Shown piece by piece: positions 54,327-63,322 of a stretch of 64,000 bases of DNA (the stretch's first letter is position 1; each line of letters starts with the position of its first letter). The DNA comes from Eubacterium sp. OM08-24. GTDB taxonomy: Bacteria; Bacillota; Clostridia; Oscillospirales; Acutalibacteraceae. The notes under the pieces were generated by a model. The model saw only the letters and a list, made by a program, of their open reading frames with translations, did not search any database and was not told where the DNA came from. The stretch is taken from the NCBI RefSeq assembly GCF_003438075.1, contig NZ_QSTA01000001.1, positions 496,001 through 560,000 on the forward strand. The letters run 5' to 3'. The position numbers and the translations under genes are program-made.

Positions 54327-56192
54327 TTAAACTTCCTGTAAAATCGGAAGAATCATTGGGTTTCTGCGTGTTTTCTGAGAAATGAGCTTAGAAACATCAT
54401 CTTTAATTCTGTTTTTGATAATGCCCCACTCGTGAATGTTGTTTTCTGCACATTCTTCAAGAATGTTGCCTGCAACCTGTTTTACCTCGTCAAGCAAGCC
54501 CTCGCTCTCACGAACATATACAAAGCCTCTTGATACAATATCAGGGCCGCTGATTACATGACCGTCGTAAACATCGAGAGAGGCAACAATGATAATAAGT
54601 CCGTCCTGTCCGAGGTGCTTTCTGTCACGAAGTACAATACTTCCTACATCGCCTACACCAAGACCATCAACAAATACCTTGCCTGCCGGTACTGACGGCA
54701 ACTCTTTCATATAGTTTTCGTTGATTTCTATGCAGCTGCCCACATCACCAATATAAATATTCTTTCGCTCCATTCCGAGGAACATAGCGAGATCAGCGTG
54801 TTTTCTCAAATGCTTTTGCTCACCATGAACAGGAATAAAATACTTAGGCTTAACGAGCTTGTGAATAATCTTAAGCTCTTCCTGACAAGCATGGCCCGAT
54901 ACATGAACCTCATACATTGATTCGTAAACAACCTTACATCCCTTTTTAAGCAATTCGTCAACAACATTACCGACTGTTTTTTCATTGCCAGGAATAGGAT
55001 TAGCTGAAATTATAATAAAATCGCCCTCGCCAACCATAACCTTGCGGTGGTCGGAATATGCCATTCTCGACAATGCACTCATCGGTTCACCCTGACTGCC
55101 TGTTGTAACAAGCACAATCTGCTCTCTTGGGTATCTGTCGAGCATATCAAGGTCAATTAAAATATTTTCAGGCACGCTAAGATAGCCGAGTTCACTCGCA
55201 ACAGCCATATAGTTGACCATACTTCTGCCCGAAAAAGCTACCTTTCTGCCGTACTTTTCAGCACAATTAATAATCTGCTGTACTCTGTTTACATTAGACG
55301 CAAAGGTTGCAATAATAATTCTGTCGTGCTCTGCTCTTCTGAAAAGGTTGTCAAAGCTGTCAGATACTGTTCGCTCGGTCTGAGTATATCCGGGGCGCTC
55401 TGCGTTTGTACTTTCGGCAAGGAGAGCCAAAACACCCTCGTCACCTACACGAGCAAAAGCAGACAAATCTATCATATCTCCTGTAATAGGTGTGCAGTCG
55501 ATTTTAAAGTCGCCTGTATGCACAATAGTACCTGCCGGAGTACGAATAGCAAAAGCTACCGCATCGGGAATAGAGTGGTTTACATGAATAAACTCAACGC
55601 TCATACAGCCGAGTTTAATTGTTTCACCTGCGTTCACTCTGTTAAGGCTCGACTCATTATATAGGCTATGCTCCTTGAGCTTGTTGCCTACCAGACCGAG
55701 TGTAAGAGAAGTTCCGTATATCGGAATATTAACCCTGCCGAGCAAAAACGGAAGTCCGCCAATATGGTCTTCGTGACCATGAGTAAGCACTATACCTCTG
55801 ATTTTATCCTGATTCTGCTCAATATAAGTGAAATCCGGAATAACGAGGTCAACGCCGAGCATATCACCGTCCGGGAATGCCATACCGCAGTCAACAAGAA
55901 TAATATCGTTCTCACATTCAATCATAGTGATATTCTTGCCGATTTCATTAAGACCGCCGAGAAAAGCAATTTTTACCGACGGCTTGTTTTTAACAGGCCT
56001 TGACTGTTTTTGATATGGCTTTTTGCGGTAATTTTTAAAATTCTTAGCACTTTTGCCGCTCTTAAACGAATCAGACTCCCCCCTGCCTTGTGACGGCTTG
56101 TAGTAAGATCCGCCATAATTCTTTTTACCCTTTGAGTACTTACTGTAACTGTTATTTTTCCTTCGATTATCGTACTTGTATTCTGTACTCAC
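54327..56192 (-). CDS. rnj: Ribonuclease J
   Basis: A metallo-beta-lactamase-fold nuclease with endo- and 5'-exonuclease activity, central to mRNA decay and rRNA maturation. The 621 residues have a basic, Tyr/Lys/Asn-rich N-terminal extension of about 65 residues that typical RNase J lacks. The catalytic THGHEDH at 137-143 (H138, H140, D142, H143), the beta-CASP domain and the C-terminal VHVSGHACQEELK and IPVHGE blocks follow. The GTG start has GGAGG 7 nt upstream. It leads the operon through ftsH and has a leader of about 200 nt. Confidence 0.94.
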   Translation of the reverse strand: MSTEYKYDNRRKNNSYSKYSKGKKNYGGSYYKPSQGRGESDSFKSGKSAKNFKNYRKKPYQKQSRPVKNKPSVKIAFLGGLNEIGKNITMIECENDIILVDCGMAFPDGDMLGVDLVIPDFTYIEQNQDKIRGIVLTHGHEDHIGGLPFLLGRVNIPIYGTSLTLGLVGNKLKEHSLYNESSLNRVNAGETIKLGCMSVEFIHVNHSIPDAVAFAIRTPAGTIVHTGDFKIDCTPITGDMIDLSAFARVGDEGVLALLAESTNAERPGYTQTERTVSDSFDNLFRRAEHDRIIIATFASNVNRVQQIINCAEKYGRKVAFSGRSMVNYMAVASELGYLSVPENILIDLDMLDRYPREQIVLVTTGSQGEPMSALSRMAYSDHRKVMVGEGDFIIISANPIPGNEKTVGNVVDELLKKGCKVVYESMYEVHVSGHACQEELKIIHKLVKPKYFIPVHGEQKHLRKHADLAMFLGMERKNIYIGDVGSCIEINENYMKELPSVPAGKVFVDGLGVGDVGSIVLRDRKHLGQDGLIIIVASLDVYDGHVISGPDIVSRGFVYVRESEGLLDEVKQVAGNILEECAENNIHEWGIIKNRIKDDVSKLISQKTRRNPMILPILQEV

Positions 56193-56411
56193 AAATCTAC
56201 CTCCATATTAAAAAATTTATTAAAATTAACATTTCACACAATACAGGCAAAAAGCTTCCTTTTGTATGTAAATATAAAAGCCTGAAAATTCATAAAGCGA
56301 ATGTCTGATACAAAACGGTCATATCAGAAAATGAAATATTAATAATATACTGTATATAAATATTTTATATCTGTATTCCATACAGATTAAATCCTAATTG
56401 TAATTCTCTTT

Positions 56412-56441
56412 ATTTTACCGCAAATCCAAGAGGAATGTCAA
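56412..56441 (-). promoter_or_regulatory. Promoter of the rnj-ftsH operon
   Basis: A perfect TTGACA (56436-56441) and TAAAAT (56412-56417) with an 18-bp spacer on the minus strand. The start site near 56405 gives a leader of about 210 nt before rnj. Confidence 0.65.
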
Positions 56442-56629
56442 GCATGTATAAGAATTAAATGACAATTTTAATATTACATTTCAGTAAACATTCCATATCC
56501 TACTATTTTAGTATGCGCAAAAATATAAGAATAAAAGCATAAATATACAACAATTCAAAATTCAGGATAATTATTTAATAAATTAAGCTAATAATATACT
56601 TAAATTAAAAAAATAAACATAAAATATGG

Positions 56630-56658
56630 TTGCATTTGGTGATTTTGCGTATTATAAT
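56630..56658 (+). promoter_or_regulatory. Promoter of rnhA-nifS-nifU
   Basis: TTGCAT (56630-56635) and a perfect TATAAT (56653-56658) with a 17-bp spacer, about 32 bp before the rnhA ATG. Confidence 0.75.
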
Positions 56659-56690
56659 ATAGGTTGAACATCAGCTAAGGAGAATTGCAA

Positions 56691-57134
56691 ATGAAACAAG
56701 TTGAAATTTTTACAGATGGTGCTTGCAGCGGCAATCCGGGGCCCGGTGGCTGGGGTGCGATTTTGAGATATAATGAGCACGAAAAAGAAATTTCGGGCGG
56801 AGAAGCTGTCACTACAAACAACCGTATGGAAATTAGTGCCGTAATTGGTGCGCTTTCTCTACTTAAAGAGCCTTGCAATGTAACTCTGTATAGTGATTCT
56901 CAATATGTTTGCAACGCATTAAAGCTCGGTTGGGCAAAAAAGTGGAAAGCAAACGGCTGGATGCGCAACAAAAAGGAAAAAGCTCTTAACCCTGAGCTTT
57001 GGGACAAGCTCCTTTCCCTTTGTGATATCCACAATGTTGATGTTGTATGGGTTAAAGGTCATGCAGGTCACCCTGAAAATGAGCGCTGCGATCGCCTTGC
57101 GGTTGCCGAGGCTCACAAGTTTTCTAAATCCTAA
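56691..57134 (+). CDS. rnhA: Ribonuclease HI
   Basis: Cleaves the RNA strand of RNA-DNA hybrids. The 147 residues match the E. coli type in length. The DEDD residues are visible: Asp in [19 protein letters not shown], Glu in [13 protein letters not shown], Asp in YSDSQYV, and the last Asp in NERCDRLA. The ATG at 56691 has AAGGAG upstream; an in-frame TTG at 56685 is less likely. It leads a transcript into nifS. Confidence 0.96.
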   Translation: MKQVEIFTDGACSGNPGPGGWGAILRYNEHEKEISGGEAVTTNNRMEISAVIGALSLLKEPCNVTLYSDSQYVCNALKLGWAKKWKANGWMRNKKEKALNPELWDKLLSLCDIHNVDVVWVKGHAGHPENERCDRLAVAEAHKFSKS

Positions 57135-57174
57135 TGACCGATTTTATATAGATATAGATTGGAGATTATCAAGT

Positions 57175-58365
57175 ATGAGATATATTTATGCAGACAACTC
57201 CGCTACAACAGCTATATCGCCTACTGTACTTGAAAAAATGATGCCTGTACTCACCGAGTACTACGGAAATCCGTCAAGTCTTTACAGAATCGGCGGTAAA
57301 GCCAAGGAAATTCTTGAAAATTCAAGAGAAAATATTGCAAAAAACCTTGGTGCGGCTAACGCAAATGAGATATACTTTACCTCAGGCGGCAGTGAATCTG
57401 ACAACTGGGCTTTAAAGGGCGTATGCAGAGCTCTTAAGGCAAAAGGCAAAAAACACATTATAACTTCAAAGTTTGAACACCACGCTATTCTTCATACCTG
57501 CCAAACACTTGAGAAAGAGGGCTTTGAGGTAACTTACCTCGATGTGTACGAAAACGGTATTGTTCACCCCGAAGATGTAGAAAACGCTATCAGAGAAGAT
57601 ACAGCTATTGTATCTATTATGTATGCAAACAACGAAATCGGTACTATCCAGCCAATTACCGAAATCGGCGCAATTTGCAGAAAACACAAAGTAATATTCC
57701 ATACTGACGCTGTTCAGGCTGCAGGTTATGTAAAAATAAATGTTCAGGAGCAGAATATTGATATGCTTTCAATGACTGCTCATAAATTGCATGGCCCTAA
57801 GGGCATCGGACTTCTCTATATCAGACGAGGTATCAGAATAGAGAATTTAATTGACGGCGGTGCTCAGGAAAGAAATAAAAGAGCCGGCACTGAAAATGTT
57901 GCAGGAGTAGTAGGTCTTGACGCAGCTCTCCAAGAGGCTGTTGACACAATGGACGAAAGACGAGAGCATCTCGAAAAATTGCGTGACAGACTTATTGACG
58001 GACTCCTCAAGATTGAGCGTTCAAGAGTAAACGGCGACAGAGTTCACCGCTTACCGGGTAATGTAAATATGTGCTTTGAGGGCATTGAGGGCGAAAGCTT
58101 GCTTTTAAGACTTGATATGAACGGAATTTCAGCGTCTTCGGGCTCTGCTTGTACTTCAGGCAGTCTTGACCCGAGCCATGTTCTTCTCGCTATCGGTCTT
58201 CCCCACGAAATTGCACATGGAAGTATGCGTCTTTCTTTCTCAGCGGAGCTTACTGACGAAGATGTTGACTATATGCTCGAGGTTATTCCGCAGATTGTAA
58301 CCTACCTTAGAAATATGTCACCTCTTTGGGAAAAAATCAAAAAACAAGAGGCTTTGGAGAAGTAA
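57175..58365 (+). CDS. nifS: Cysteine desulfurase NifS
   Basis: A PLP enzyme that takes sulfur from cysteine for Fe-S cluster assembly. The 396 residues start [18 protein letters not shown]. The PLP lysine sits in [11 protein letters not shown], and the active-site cysteine in [17 protein letters not shown]. The long frame from 57022 overlaps rnhA; the ATG at 57175, with GGAG 11 nt upstream, gives the family start. nifU follows 29 nt later, forming a minimal clostridial Fe-S assembly pair. Confidence 0.95.
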   Translation: MRYIYADNSATTAISPTVLEKMMPVLTEYYGNPSSLYRIGGKAKEILENSRENIAKNLGAANANEIYFTSGGSESDNWALKGVCRALKAKGKKHIITSKFEHHAILHTCQTLEKEGFEVTYLDVYENGIVHPEDVENAIREDTAIVSIMYANNEIGTIQPITEIGAICRKHKVIFHTDAVQAAGYVKINVQEQNIDMLSMTAHKLHGPKGIGLLYIRRGIRIENLIDGGAQERNKRAGTENVAGVVGLDAALQEAVDTMDERREHLEKLRDRLIDGLLKIERSRVNGDRVHRLPGNVNMCFEGIEGESLLLRLDMNGISASSGSACTSGSLDPSHVLLAIGLPHEIAHGSMRLSFSAELTDEDVDYMLEVIPQIVTYLRNMSPLWEKIKKQEALEK

Positions 58366-58394
58366 TTTCAATTATAAAACAGGAGGTTTAAGAT

Positions 58395-58823
58395 ATGGCT
58401 TATTCTGAAAAGGTAATGGACCACTTTGCCAATCCAAGAAATGTTGGCGAAATTCCCGATGCAGACGGTATCGGTGAGGTTGGCAACTCAAAATGTGGCG
58501 ACATTATGAAAATGTATATAAAAGTTGAGGACAACAGAATTGTAGATGTTAAGTTCAAAACTTTTGGCTGCGGTGCAGCTATTGCTACAAGCAGTATGGC
58601 TACTGAGCTTATCAAGGGCAAAACTATTGATGAGGCTTTAAAGCTCACTAACAAAGCAGTTATGGAGGCTCTTGACGGACTTCCGCCGGTAAAGGTTCAC
58701 TGCTCTGTTCTTGCCGAGCAGGCTATTAAGGCTGCTCTCGCAGATTACTATAAGAAGAACGGTATTGACCCTACTCCAATCATCGGTGAAATCGGAGATT
58801 GTGACGATTGTCATTGCCACTGA
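58395..58823 (+). CDS. nifU: Fe-S cluster scaffold protein NifU (IscU-like)
   Basis: The scaffold on which Fe-S clusters are built with sulfur from NifS. The 142 residues have the three conserved cysteines in GNSKCGDIMKM, FGCGAAIATSSM and VHCSVLAEQA. The first carries the stimulatory Asp (KCGD). A short Cys/His/Asp tail (GDCDDCHCH) is extra and could bind metal. AGGAGGT precedes the ATG. No HscA/HscB or ferredoxin is encoded nearby. Confidence 0.95.
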   Translation: MAYSEKVMDHFANPRNVGEIPDADGIGEVGNSKCGDIMKMYIKVEDNRIVDVKFKTFGCGAAIATSSMATELIKGKTIDEALKLTNKAVMEALDGLPPVKVHCSVLAEQAIKAALADYYKKNGIDPTPIIGEIGDCDDCHCH

Positions 58824-58832
58824 TAATATTAC

Positions 58833-58862
58833 GGACAGGCTTTATCGCCTGTCCTTTTTTTA
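58833..58862 (+). terminator. Terminator of the rnhA-nifSU transcript
   Basis: A perfect 8-bp stem (GGACAGGC at 58833-58840 with GCCTGTCC at 58847-58854), followed by seven T residues. Confidence 0.93.
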
Positions 58863-58958
58863 ATACCGGTGAAAATACTTAATCGAACCATAACCTGTTT
58901 TACTGTATTTGCTGTATAATTTTTGATATTAATGCAAAAGATAAAGCAGGTGATGAAA

Positions 58959-59129
58959 ATGTATAAAGATATGCCGTTAGGCTTTGTGAATGCACTTGCT
59001 AAAAATGAAAGTGCAATGCAAAGATTTGCCCAGATGGATAAATCTGAAAAGCAGGAGTTACTTGACAAAGCACACAATGTAACTTCAAAAGCTGAAATGC
59101 AAAACCTTATAAACAGTATAAACTCATAA
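58959..59129 (+). CDS. Small conserved-looking helical protein, function unknown
   Basis: A 56-residue protein starting MYKDMPLGFVNALAKN, rich in Ala, Lys, Glu and Gln, and predicted all-helical. The ending AHNVTSKAEMQNLINSI resembles the C-terminal pattern seen in short clostridial proteins distantly similar to the YdeI/OmpD-associated C-terminal domain. AGGTGA lies 7 nt before the ATG. The longer frame from 58923 has no such site. A TATAAT at 58915-58920 could be its -10. It stands alone between two terminators. Confidence 0.7.
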   Translation: MYKDMPLGFVNALAKNESAMQRFAQMDKSEKQELLDKAHNVTSKAEMQNLINSINS

Positions 59130-59130
59130 G

Positions 59131-59158
59131 AAAAAGACGGTCTGTTGACCGCCTTTTT
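59131..59158. terminator. Bidirectional terminator between the small gene and sigK
   Basis: A CGGTC/GACCG stem (59138-59142 with 59147-59151) extended by AAAAAG/CTTTTT, with T-runs on both strands. It can serve the convergent small gene and sigK. Confidence 0.85.
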
Positions 59159-59162
59159 TATA

Positions 59163-59858
59163 CTAAAGATTAGAACTGTTATCAAATCTGTTGCGCAAAA
59201 GTTTTAGTGCCTTGGTTTCAATTCTGCTCACATACGAGCGAGATATATTCAGCTTTTGCGCAATTTTCTTTTGAGTTTGTGGTTTGTTTCCATCCAGGCC
59301 GTACCGCATTACAATTATCATCTTTTCCCTTGGGCTAAGCTCCTCGTTAATGAATTGTCCGAGCTTTTTTCTGTTCAGTTGAAAATCAAGCTGTTCAAGA
59401 ATATTATCGTCAACAGACATAATATCAAGCAAAGTTAGCGGATTTCCGTCTTTGTCGCTGTCAATGGTTTCGTTAAGTGAAATGTCCTGTGCAGTCTTTT
59501 TTGCGTTGCGAAAATGCATAAGAATTTCATTTTCAATACAGCGAGAGGCATAGCTTGACAGCTTAATTTTTTTACTTAGATCATAAGTATTTATAGCCTT
59601 AATAAGTCCGATAGTGCCGATTGACACCAAATCGTCCTGCTCGCTTTGATTTCCGTAATATTTTTTTATTATGTGAGCTACAAGTCTTAAATTGTGTTCA
59701 ACAAGAGTATTTCTCGCCTCAATATCACCGTTAGCACTGCGAACAAGATATTCGTGTTCTTCTTTTTCTGAAAGCGGTTTAGGAAAAGAACCGTTACCGC
59801 AAATATGCAGAATAAAAAAGCAAATATACTGACCGAAAAAGTTTATTAATTCAAACAA
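59163..59858 (-). CDS. sigK: RNA polymerase sigma factor SigK (pro-sigma-K)
   Basis: The late mother-cell sporulation sigma factor. The 231 residues start with a hydrophobic pro-sequence (about 1-19), expected to be removed by the SpoIVFB protease. The hallmark SFPKPLSEKEEHEYL follows, then region 2 (EHNLRLVAHIIKKYY, DLVSIGTIGLIKAI) and region 4 ending in RSYVSRIETKALKLL. The gene is continuous, with no skin-type interruption. The start is TTG at 59858 after AGAGGTGA. That ribosome binding site falls in one arm of a large inverted repeat. SigE is the main alternative, but the pro-sequence and the SFPKPLSEKEE block favour SigK. Confidence 0.93.
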   Translation of the reverse strand: MFELINFFGQYICFFILHICGNGSFPKPLSEKEEHEYLVRSANGDIEARNTLVEHNLRLVAHIIKKYYGNQSEQDDLVSIGTIGLIKAINTYDLSKKIKLSSYASRCIENEILMHFRNAKKTAQDISLNETIDSDKDGNPLTLLDIMSVDDNILEQLDFQLNRKKLGQFINEELSPREKMIIVMRYGLDGNKPQTQKKIAQKLNISRSYVSRIETKALKLLRNRFDNSSNL

Positions 59859-59865
59859 AAAATCA

Positions 59866-59921
59866 CCTCTGACAAAATCTATAATCAAAAATACTCCTGA
59901 TTATAAGTATTCGGTCAGAGG
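59866..59921 (-). promoter_or_regulatory. Inverted repeat covering the sigK ribosome binding site
   Basis: Outer 8-bp arms CCTCTGAC (59866-59873) and GTCAGAGG (59914-59921) and inner 7-bp arms ATAATCA (59881-59887) and TGATTAT (59898-59904) form a nested hairpin. The 3' arm on the minus strand includes the GAGG of the sigK ribosome binding site. Confidence 0.7.
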
Positions 59922-59943
59922 ATTTATTTTGCTTGTACTAAGG

Positions 59944-61632
59944 TTAAATATCGTAAGAAATTATTTTTTTATTATCAATCACAATTTCTTTGTTGCAAAT
60001 TTCCTTAGCTGCCATTTTATGTGAAATGAGAATACAGGTTTTATTCTTAAGCGTTTTTAAGTTTTTGAGAAGTTGCACTTCGGTATCAGCATCAAGTGCC
60101 GAGGTTGCCTCATCAAAAATTATAATCGGCGAGTCGCAGTAAACTGCCCTTGCGATTGCAATTCTCTGAATTTGTCCCTCAGAAAGTCCCTTGCCGTTCT
60201 CTCCCACAACAGTATCGAGTTTTTGGGGTAATTTTTCTATAAAATCATAAGCACACGCTATCTTGGCGGCTTTAATGATTTTTTCATCATCGGGAGAATT
60301 AGCAGTAAAAGCTATGTTATCTCTGATAGTGCCCGAAAGCAGAAAGTTTCCCTGCGGCACATATGAAAACATACTGCGCACATTTTTATCTATATACACC
60401 TTACCACCATTTGCAAGCGAAAGGTAAATTTCTCCGTTATCGGGCGTAATAACATTAAGCAACAGCTTTGTAAGCGTACTTTTGCCAATTCCCGAAATGC
60501 CTGCAAGCAAAACGAAGTCACCTTTATTTAACGCAAGACTTGTATTTTTTAGCACATCTTCCCTGCCGTAGCTAAAAGTGATATTATCAAACACGATTTT
60601 CTCGGTTTGACTATACAGCTTGAGCACATCAATATCAGACTTGTTGATTATCTCTTCGTTCTCAAGGTTTTCAATATCCATAAGTCGTTCGGCAGACGCA
60701 AGCGCAGAATAATAAGACGGCAAAATACTGCTGATTCCACGAACAGGGCCTTGAATTTGGGATACAAGGGCAAGCATAGAAGTAAGCACACCGTATGTAA
60801 TTGTGTGGTCGCTGATAGCGAACGCACCCCATATGAGAGCATACATATAGCCAAGGGCAAAAACAAACGAAAATCCTGTGGTAGCAAATATTGAAATATA
60901 GTTTCTTATTCTCTTAATTCTAAAATTATTTTGCTGAAGATTCATTGCATTTTCGGCTACCTTGTTTTCAGCTCCGAAAGTTTTTACAACGAGCAGACTT
61001 GAAAATATCTCCTGAAAAAAAGAGCGAGTTTTGCCGTCAGACTCCTGAACTGCCTTATGCAAAGATTTCATTTTAGACTTAAAGAGCAATACAACGGCAA
61101 ACATAAGCGCTCCACCGAAAACGAACACAAGGCAAAATGTTTTGTCAATCGAAAAAAGCACTATAAAAACGCCGACCAACTTTACCAAAAAATAAACAAT
61201 GTTTGGAATAATAGAAATTATAGAACTAACTACAACGGAAACATCACTTGTAATTCTGTTGAGCAATTCACCTGTATGTATCTCGGAGATTCTATCGTAT
61301 TTTTTTCTTATAATGTGATTGAATAAATCCTGTTTCATACGGATTTCAAGCTTAGCAGACACATTAAAAGTCAGCACCCTGCTTAATATCCTGATGACAA
61401 GTTGTGCAACTGTAAGTGAAACTAGGATAACTGCGTAAAAAACAATTCCACCAACATTGGTATTAACAGCTGAATCTACGATACCTCTCGACAGGGTTGC
61501 AACGGCAACACCAAGATATGCCATTGCTCCGTATATTACCGACAATAAAATTATGCTGAATATTTGCGGTCTTGCTTTTTTGAATATCCACTTGTTGGTT
61601 TCAGAATCAAGAATTTTTTTCAGCTTATTCAT
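59944..61632 (-). CDS. ABC transporter, fused permease and ATPase (exporter type)
   Basis: A 562-residue ABC half-transporter. Residues about 20-300 form the six-helix type IV membrane domain. About 340-562 form the ATPase, with Walker A AGISGIGKSTLTKLL, signature KGLSEGQIQRIAIARA (LSEGQ in place of LSGGQ) and Walker B IIIFDEATSALD. There is no N-terminal C39 peptidase domain, so it would not cut a leader peptide. It follows the HPr-kinase-like gene with a 2-nt gap and GGGAG before its ATG. The pairing suggests export of a peptide or small product (inference). Confidence 0.88.
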   Translation of the reverse strand: MNKLKKILDSETNKWIFKKARPQIFSIILLSVIYGAMAYLGVAVATLSRGIVDSAVNTNVGGIVFYAVILVSLTVAQLVIRILSRVLTFNVSAKLEIRMKQDLFNHIIRKKYDRISEIHTGELLNRITSDVSVVVSSIISIIPNIVYFLVKLVGVFIVLFSIDKTFCLVFVFGGALMFAVVLLFKSKMKSLHKAVQESDGKTRSFFQEIFSSLLVVKTFGAENKVAENAMNLQQNNFRIKRIRNYISIFATTGFSFVFALGYMYALIWGAFAISDHTITYGVLTSMLALVSQIQGPVRGISSILPSYYSALASAERLMDIENLENEEIINKSDIDVLKLYSQTEKIVFDNITFSYGREDVLKNTSLALNKGDFVLLAGISGIGKSTLTKLLLNVITPDNGEIYLSLANGGKVYIDKNVRSMFSYVPQGNFLLSGTIRDNIAFTANSPDDEKIIKAAKIACAYDFIEKLPQKLDTVVGENGKGLSEGQIQRIAIARAVYCDSPIIIFDEATSALDADTEVQLLKNLKTLKNKTCILISHKMAAKEICNKEIVIDNKKIISYDI

Positions 61633-61634
61633 AG

Positions 61635-62348
61635 CTATCTCCCATCGGTCAAAAATTTCTCACAAATTTCAGTTGACTCAATATCCGTATTACATTTAAG
61701 CAAATAAAAATTATTTTCGATTATTAGCTTATCGGCAGTAGTCAACATATAATCGGCGTACTCATCATCAAGGGATAACTTAATTGTATTCTTATAAAGC
61801 ATAGGAAAAACATCTTTTTTATTCAGCTTTACAATGCTGTTTGTCTGTGCCCTTTCAAGAAATACTATTCCGCCGAGCTTTGCACGAGTATTAGTGTTTA
61901 CCCCACTTCCACCGTCAAAAGGCGAACCGTACACATACCAATCGTTGTCAATAAATCTGATAATCGGTTTATCATCATTGATTATCTGTACATTTTCAGC
62001 GCCGAATTTTTTTATCCATAGTTTTGTGTGCGTTGACTTGCCCACTCCCGGATCGGCAGAAAAAAGATACGCTTTTTCTTTATAGATAATTGCAGAAGAA
62101 TGGAGAAATATTGCATTGAATTTAAGTATTTTTTTATTGAAAATATCGGACATAAAGATATTTTCCAATCCGCCAATGCTCATAAGCATTTTATCATCAT
62201 ATTTTTGTCGCACATAATCTTCACGAATTGTAAATTTTATTAAAGGCGGATCATCGCCAAAGTATTGATAATCTTTTGCTTTTGACTCAAATTCCTTAAA
62301 ATTGGATTTCAATTTGCACACGATATCTGCTATTTTATAAATCGGCAT
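61635..62348 (-). CDS. HPr kinase-like P-loop protein
   Basis: A 237-residue protein of the HprK-C-terminal-domain type. The P-loop SADPGVGKSTHTKLW lies at about 97-111, followed by INDDKPIIRF and the GSPFDGGSG segment. It lacks the N-terminal domain of true HprK/P. Such stand-alone HprK-like proteins occur in peptide biosynthesis loci, for example paeninodin-type lasso peptide clusters, where one phosphorylates the peptide, and with PqqD-like proteins. It forms a two-gene operon with the ABC exporter, behind its own promoter. Substrate unknown. Confidence 0.82.
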   Translation of the reverse strand: MPIYKIADIVCKLKSNFKEFESKAKDYQYFGDDPPLIKFTIREDYVRQKYDDKMLMSIGGLENIFMSDIFNKKILKFNAIFLHSSAIIYKEKAYLFSADPGVGKSTHTKLWIKKFGAENVQIINDDKPIIRFIDNDWYVYGSPFDGGSGVNTNTRAKLGGIVFLERAQTNSIVKLNKKDVFPMLYKNTIKLSLDDEYADYMLTTADKLIIENNFYLLKCNTDIESTEICEKFLTDGR

Positions 62349-62363
62349 AACATCACCAAATAT

Positions 62364-62392
62364 ATTATATTACAATATCTGAAAATAAGCAA
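62364..62392 (-). promoter_or_regulatory. Promoter of the HPr-kinase-like/ABC operon
   Basis: TTGCTT (62387-62392) and a perfect TATAAT (62364-62369) on the minus strand with a 17-bp spacer. The leader would be about 10 nt. The -35 box adjoins the preceding terminator. Confidence 0.65.
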
Positions 62393-62393
62393 C

Positions 62394-62424
62394 AAAAAGC
62401 ACAGATGTTGCCACCTGTGCTTTT
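62394..62424 (-). terminator. Terminator of the small LRR-dockerin gene
   Basis: A perfect 10-bp stem (AAAAGCACAG at 62395-62404 with CTGTGCTTTT at 62415-62424), followed on the minus strand by TTTTTGTTG. Confidence 0.9.
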
Positions 62425-62434
62425 AATTGAATTA

Positions 62435-63316
62435 TTAGTTTTCGCTGCTTGCAATGAATGTCTGAATATCTGTAACATCGAGAACATCAATGTTGTCGTC
62501 TTTATTGAAGTTAGCGACAGTCAAAGCGTCTTTTGATGTTATGACTTCGGTTTCACCTGCGATGTAGCGCTGAAGTAAGGTTACATCGTTTACATCTACT
62601 TTGCCGTCAAGGTTGACATCGCCGAGAAGAATTTTCTTGTCAAGAGATACAAAGTTAATTCCGTTTTCCTCTGCATAAGTTTCAGCATAAGAATTTGTAT
62701 AACCGAAAATTGTAAGTTTATCACAATTCAAAAATGCTTTGGCAGAAATATTTTTAACTGTTTTCGGAATAACGACTTTTTCAAGAGAGGTGCAACCTGC
62801 AAATGAAAAATCCGAAATTGTACCGACAGAATTAGGAACCGTAAACTCGGTTAAAGAAGTGCAGTTCTGGAAAGTCTGTCCTTTAATTTCTGAAATATTA
62901 GAACTGATATTTACAGATGTCAAAGAAGTACAGCCCATAAATGCGGCATAACCGATTTTATCAAGCGTCATAGGAATATTGACCGACTTCAAAGAAGTAC
63001 AGCCGCTAAAAGCAAACTCACCGATTACATCTATTGATTTTGCATTTGAAAATGAAATATTTTCAATCGCTGTGTTATTCAAAAATGCGTAATCAGCAAT
63101 TTCCAAAACAGTGTAGGTTGAGAGCTTATTAGGAACAACAACATCTGTTTTAGAGTCGGTGTATCCGTAAATTCTGCAATTAAACTGGCTTATAGGTGAA
63201 TATTTAAAACCGTTTTCTTCAAAATATGTAGCTGCGTTAGCAGATACAAAAGCTGACATTGTGAATATTAATACAAGCATAACACTTGCAATTCTTACGA
63301 ATTTTTTAGTTTTCAT
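62435..63316 (-). CDS. Short secreted LRR protein with type I dockerin
   Basis: A 293-residue exported protein. Residues 1-28 are a signal peptide. About 35-215 hold six BspA-type leucine-rich repeats (FAGCTSLEKVVIPKTVKNIS pattern). Residues 229-293 form a dockerin with calcium loops GDVNLDGKVDVNDV and NFNKDDNIDVLDV. It is a small relative of the 27052 protein. The ATG is 6 nt after the stop of a 53-residue peptide gene and has only a weak ribosome binding site, so it is probably translated by coupling. A terminator follows. Confidence 0.9.
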   Translation of the reverse strand: MKTKKFVRIASVMLVLIFTMSAFVSANAATYFEENGFKYSPISQFNCRIYGYTDSKTDVVVPNKLSTYTVLEIADYAFLNNTAIENISFSNAKSIDVIGEFAFSGCTSLKSVNIPMTLDKIGYAAFMGCTSLTSVNISSNISEIKGQTFQNCTSLTEFTVPNSVGTISDFSFAGCTSLEKVVIPKTVKNISAKAFLNCDKLTIFGYTNSYAETYAEENGINFVSLDKKILLGDVNLDGKVDVNDVTLLQRYIAGETEVITSKDALTVANFNKDDNIDVLDVTDIQTFIASSEN

Positions 63317-63322
63317 AACAAA

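Larger units (their letters stand above)
56193..56690. other. Divergent intergenic region between rnj and rnhA
   Basis: About 490 bp, AT-rich, with promoters pointing both ways (56412-56441 minus, 56630-56658 plus). It holds the rnj leader, in which TCTGATA/TATCAGA arms (about 56302-56330) form a plausible hairpin, and a CAGGC/GCCTG pair (56244-56285). No gene or known RNA family was recognised. Confidence 0.6.

Noticed and set aside
57022..57174. N-terminal extension of NifS
   Set aside because: It lies within rnhA in another frame, and the family starts at the [12 protein letters not shown] sequence at 57175.
59163..59858. A skin-type prophage interruption of sigK
   Set aside because: The reading frame is continuous from the pro-sequence through region 4.
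36..62348. Functional link between the HPr-like protein and the HPr-kinase-like protein
   Set aside because: They lie 61 kb apart at opposite ends, and the kinase-like protein belongs to the peptide-locus type, not true HprK; no evidence connects them.
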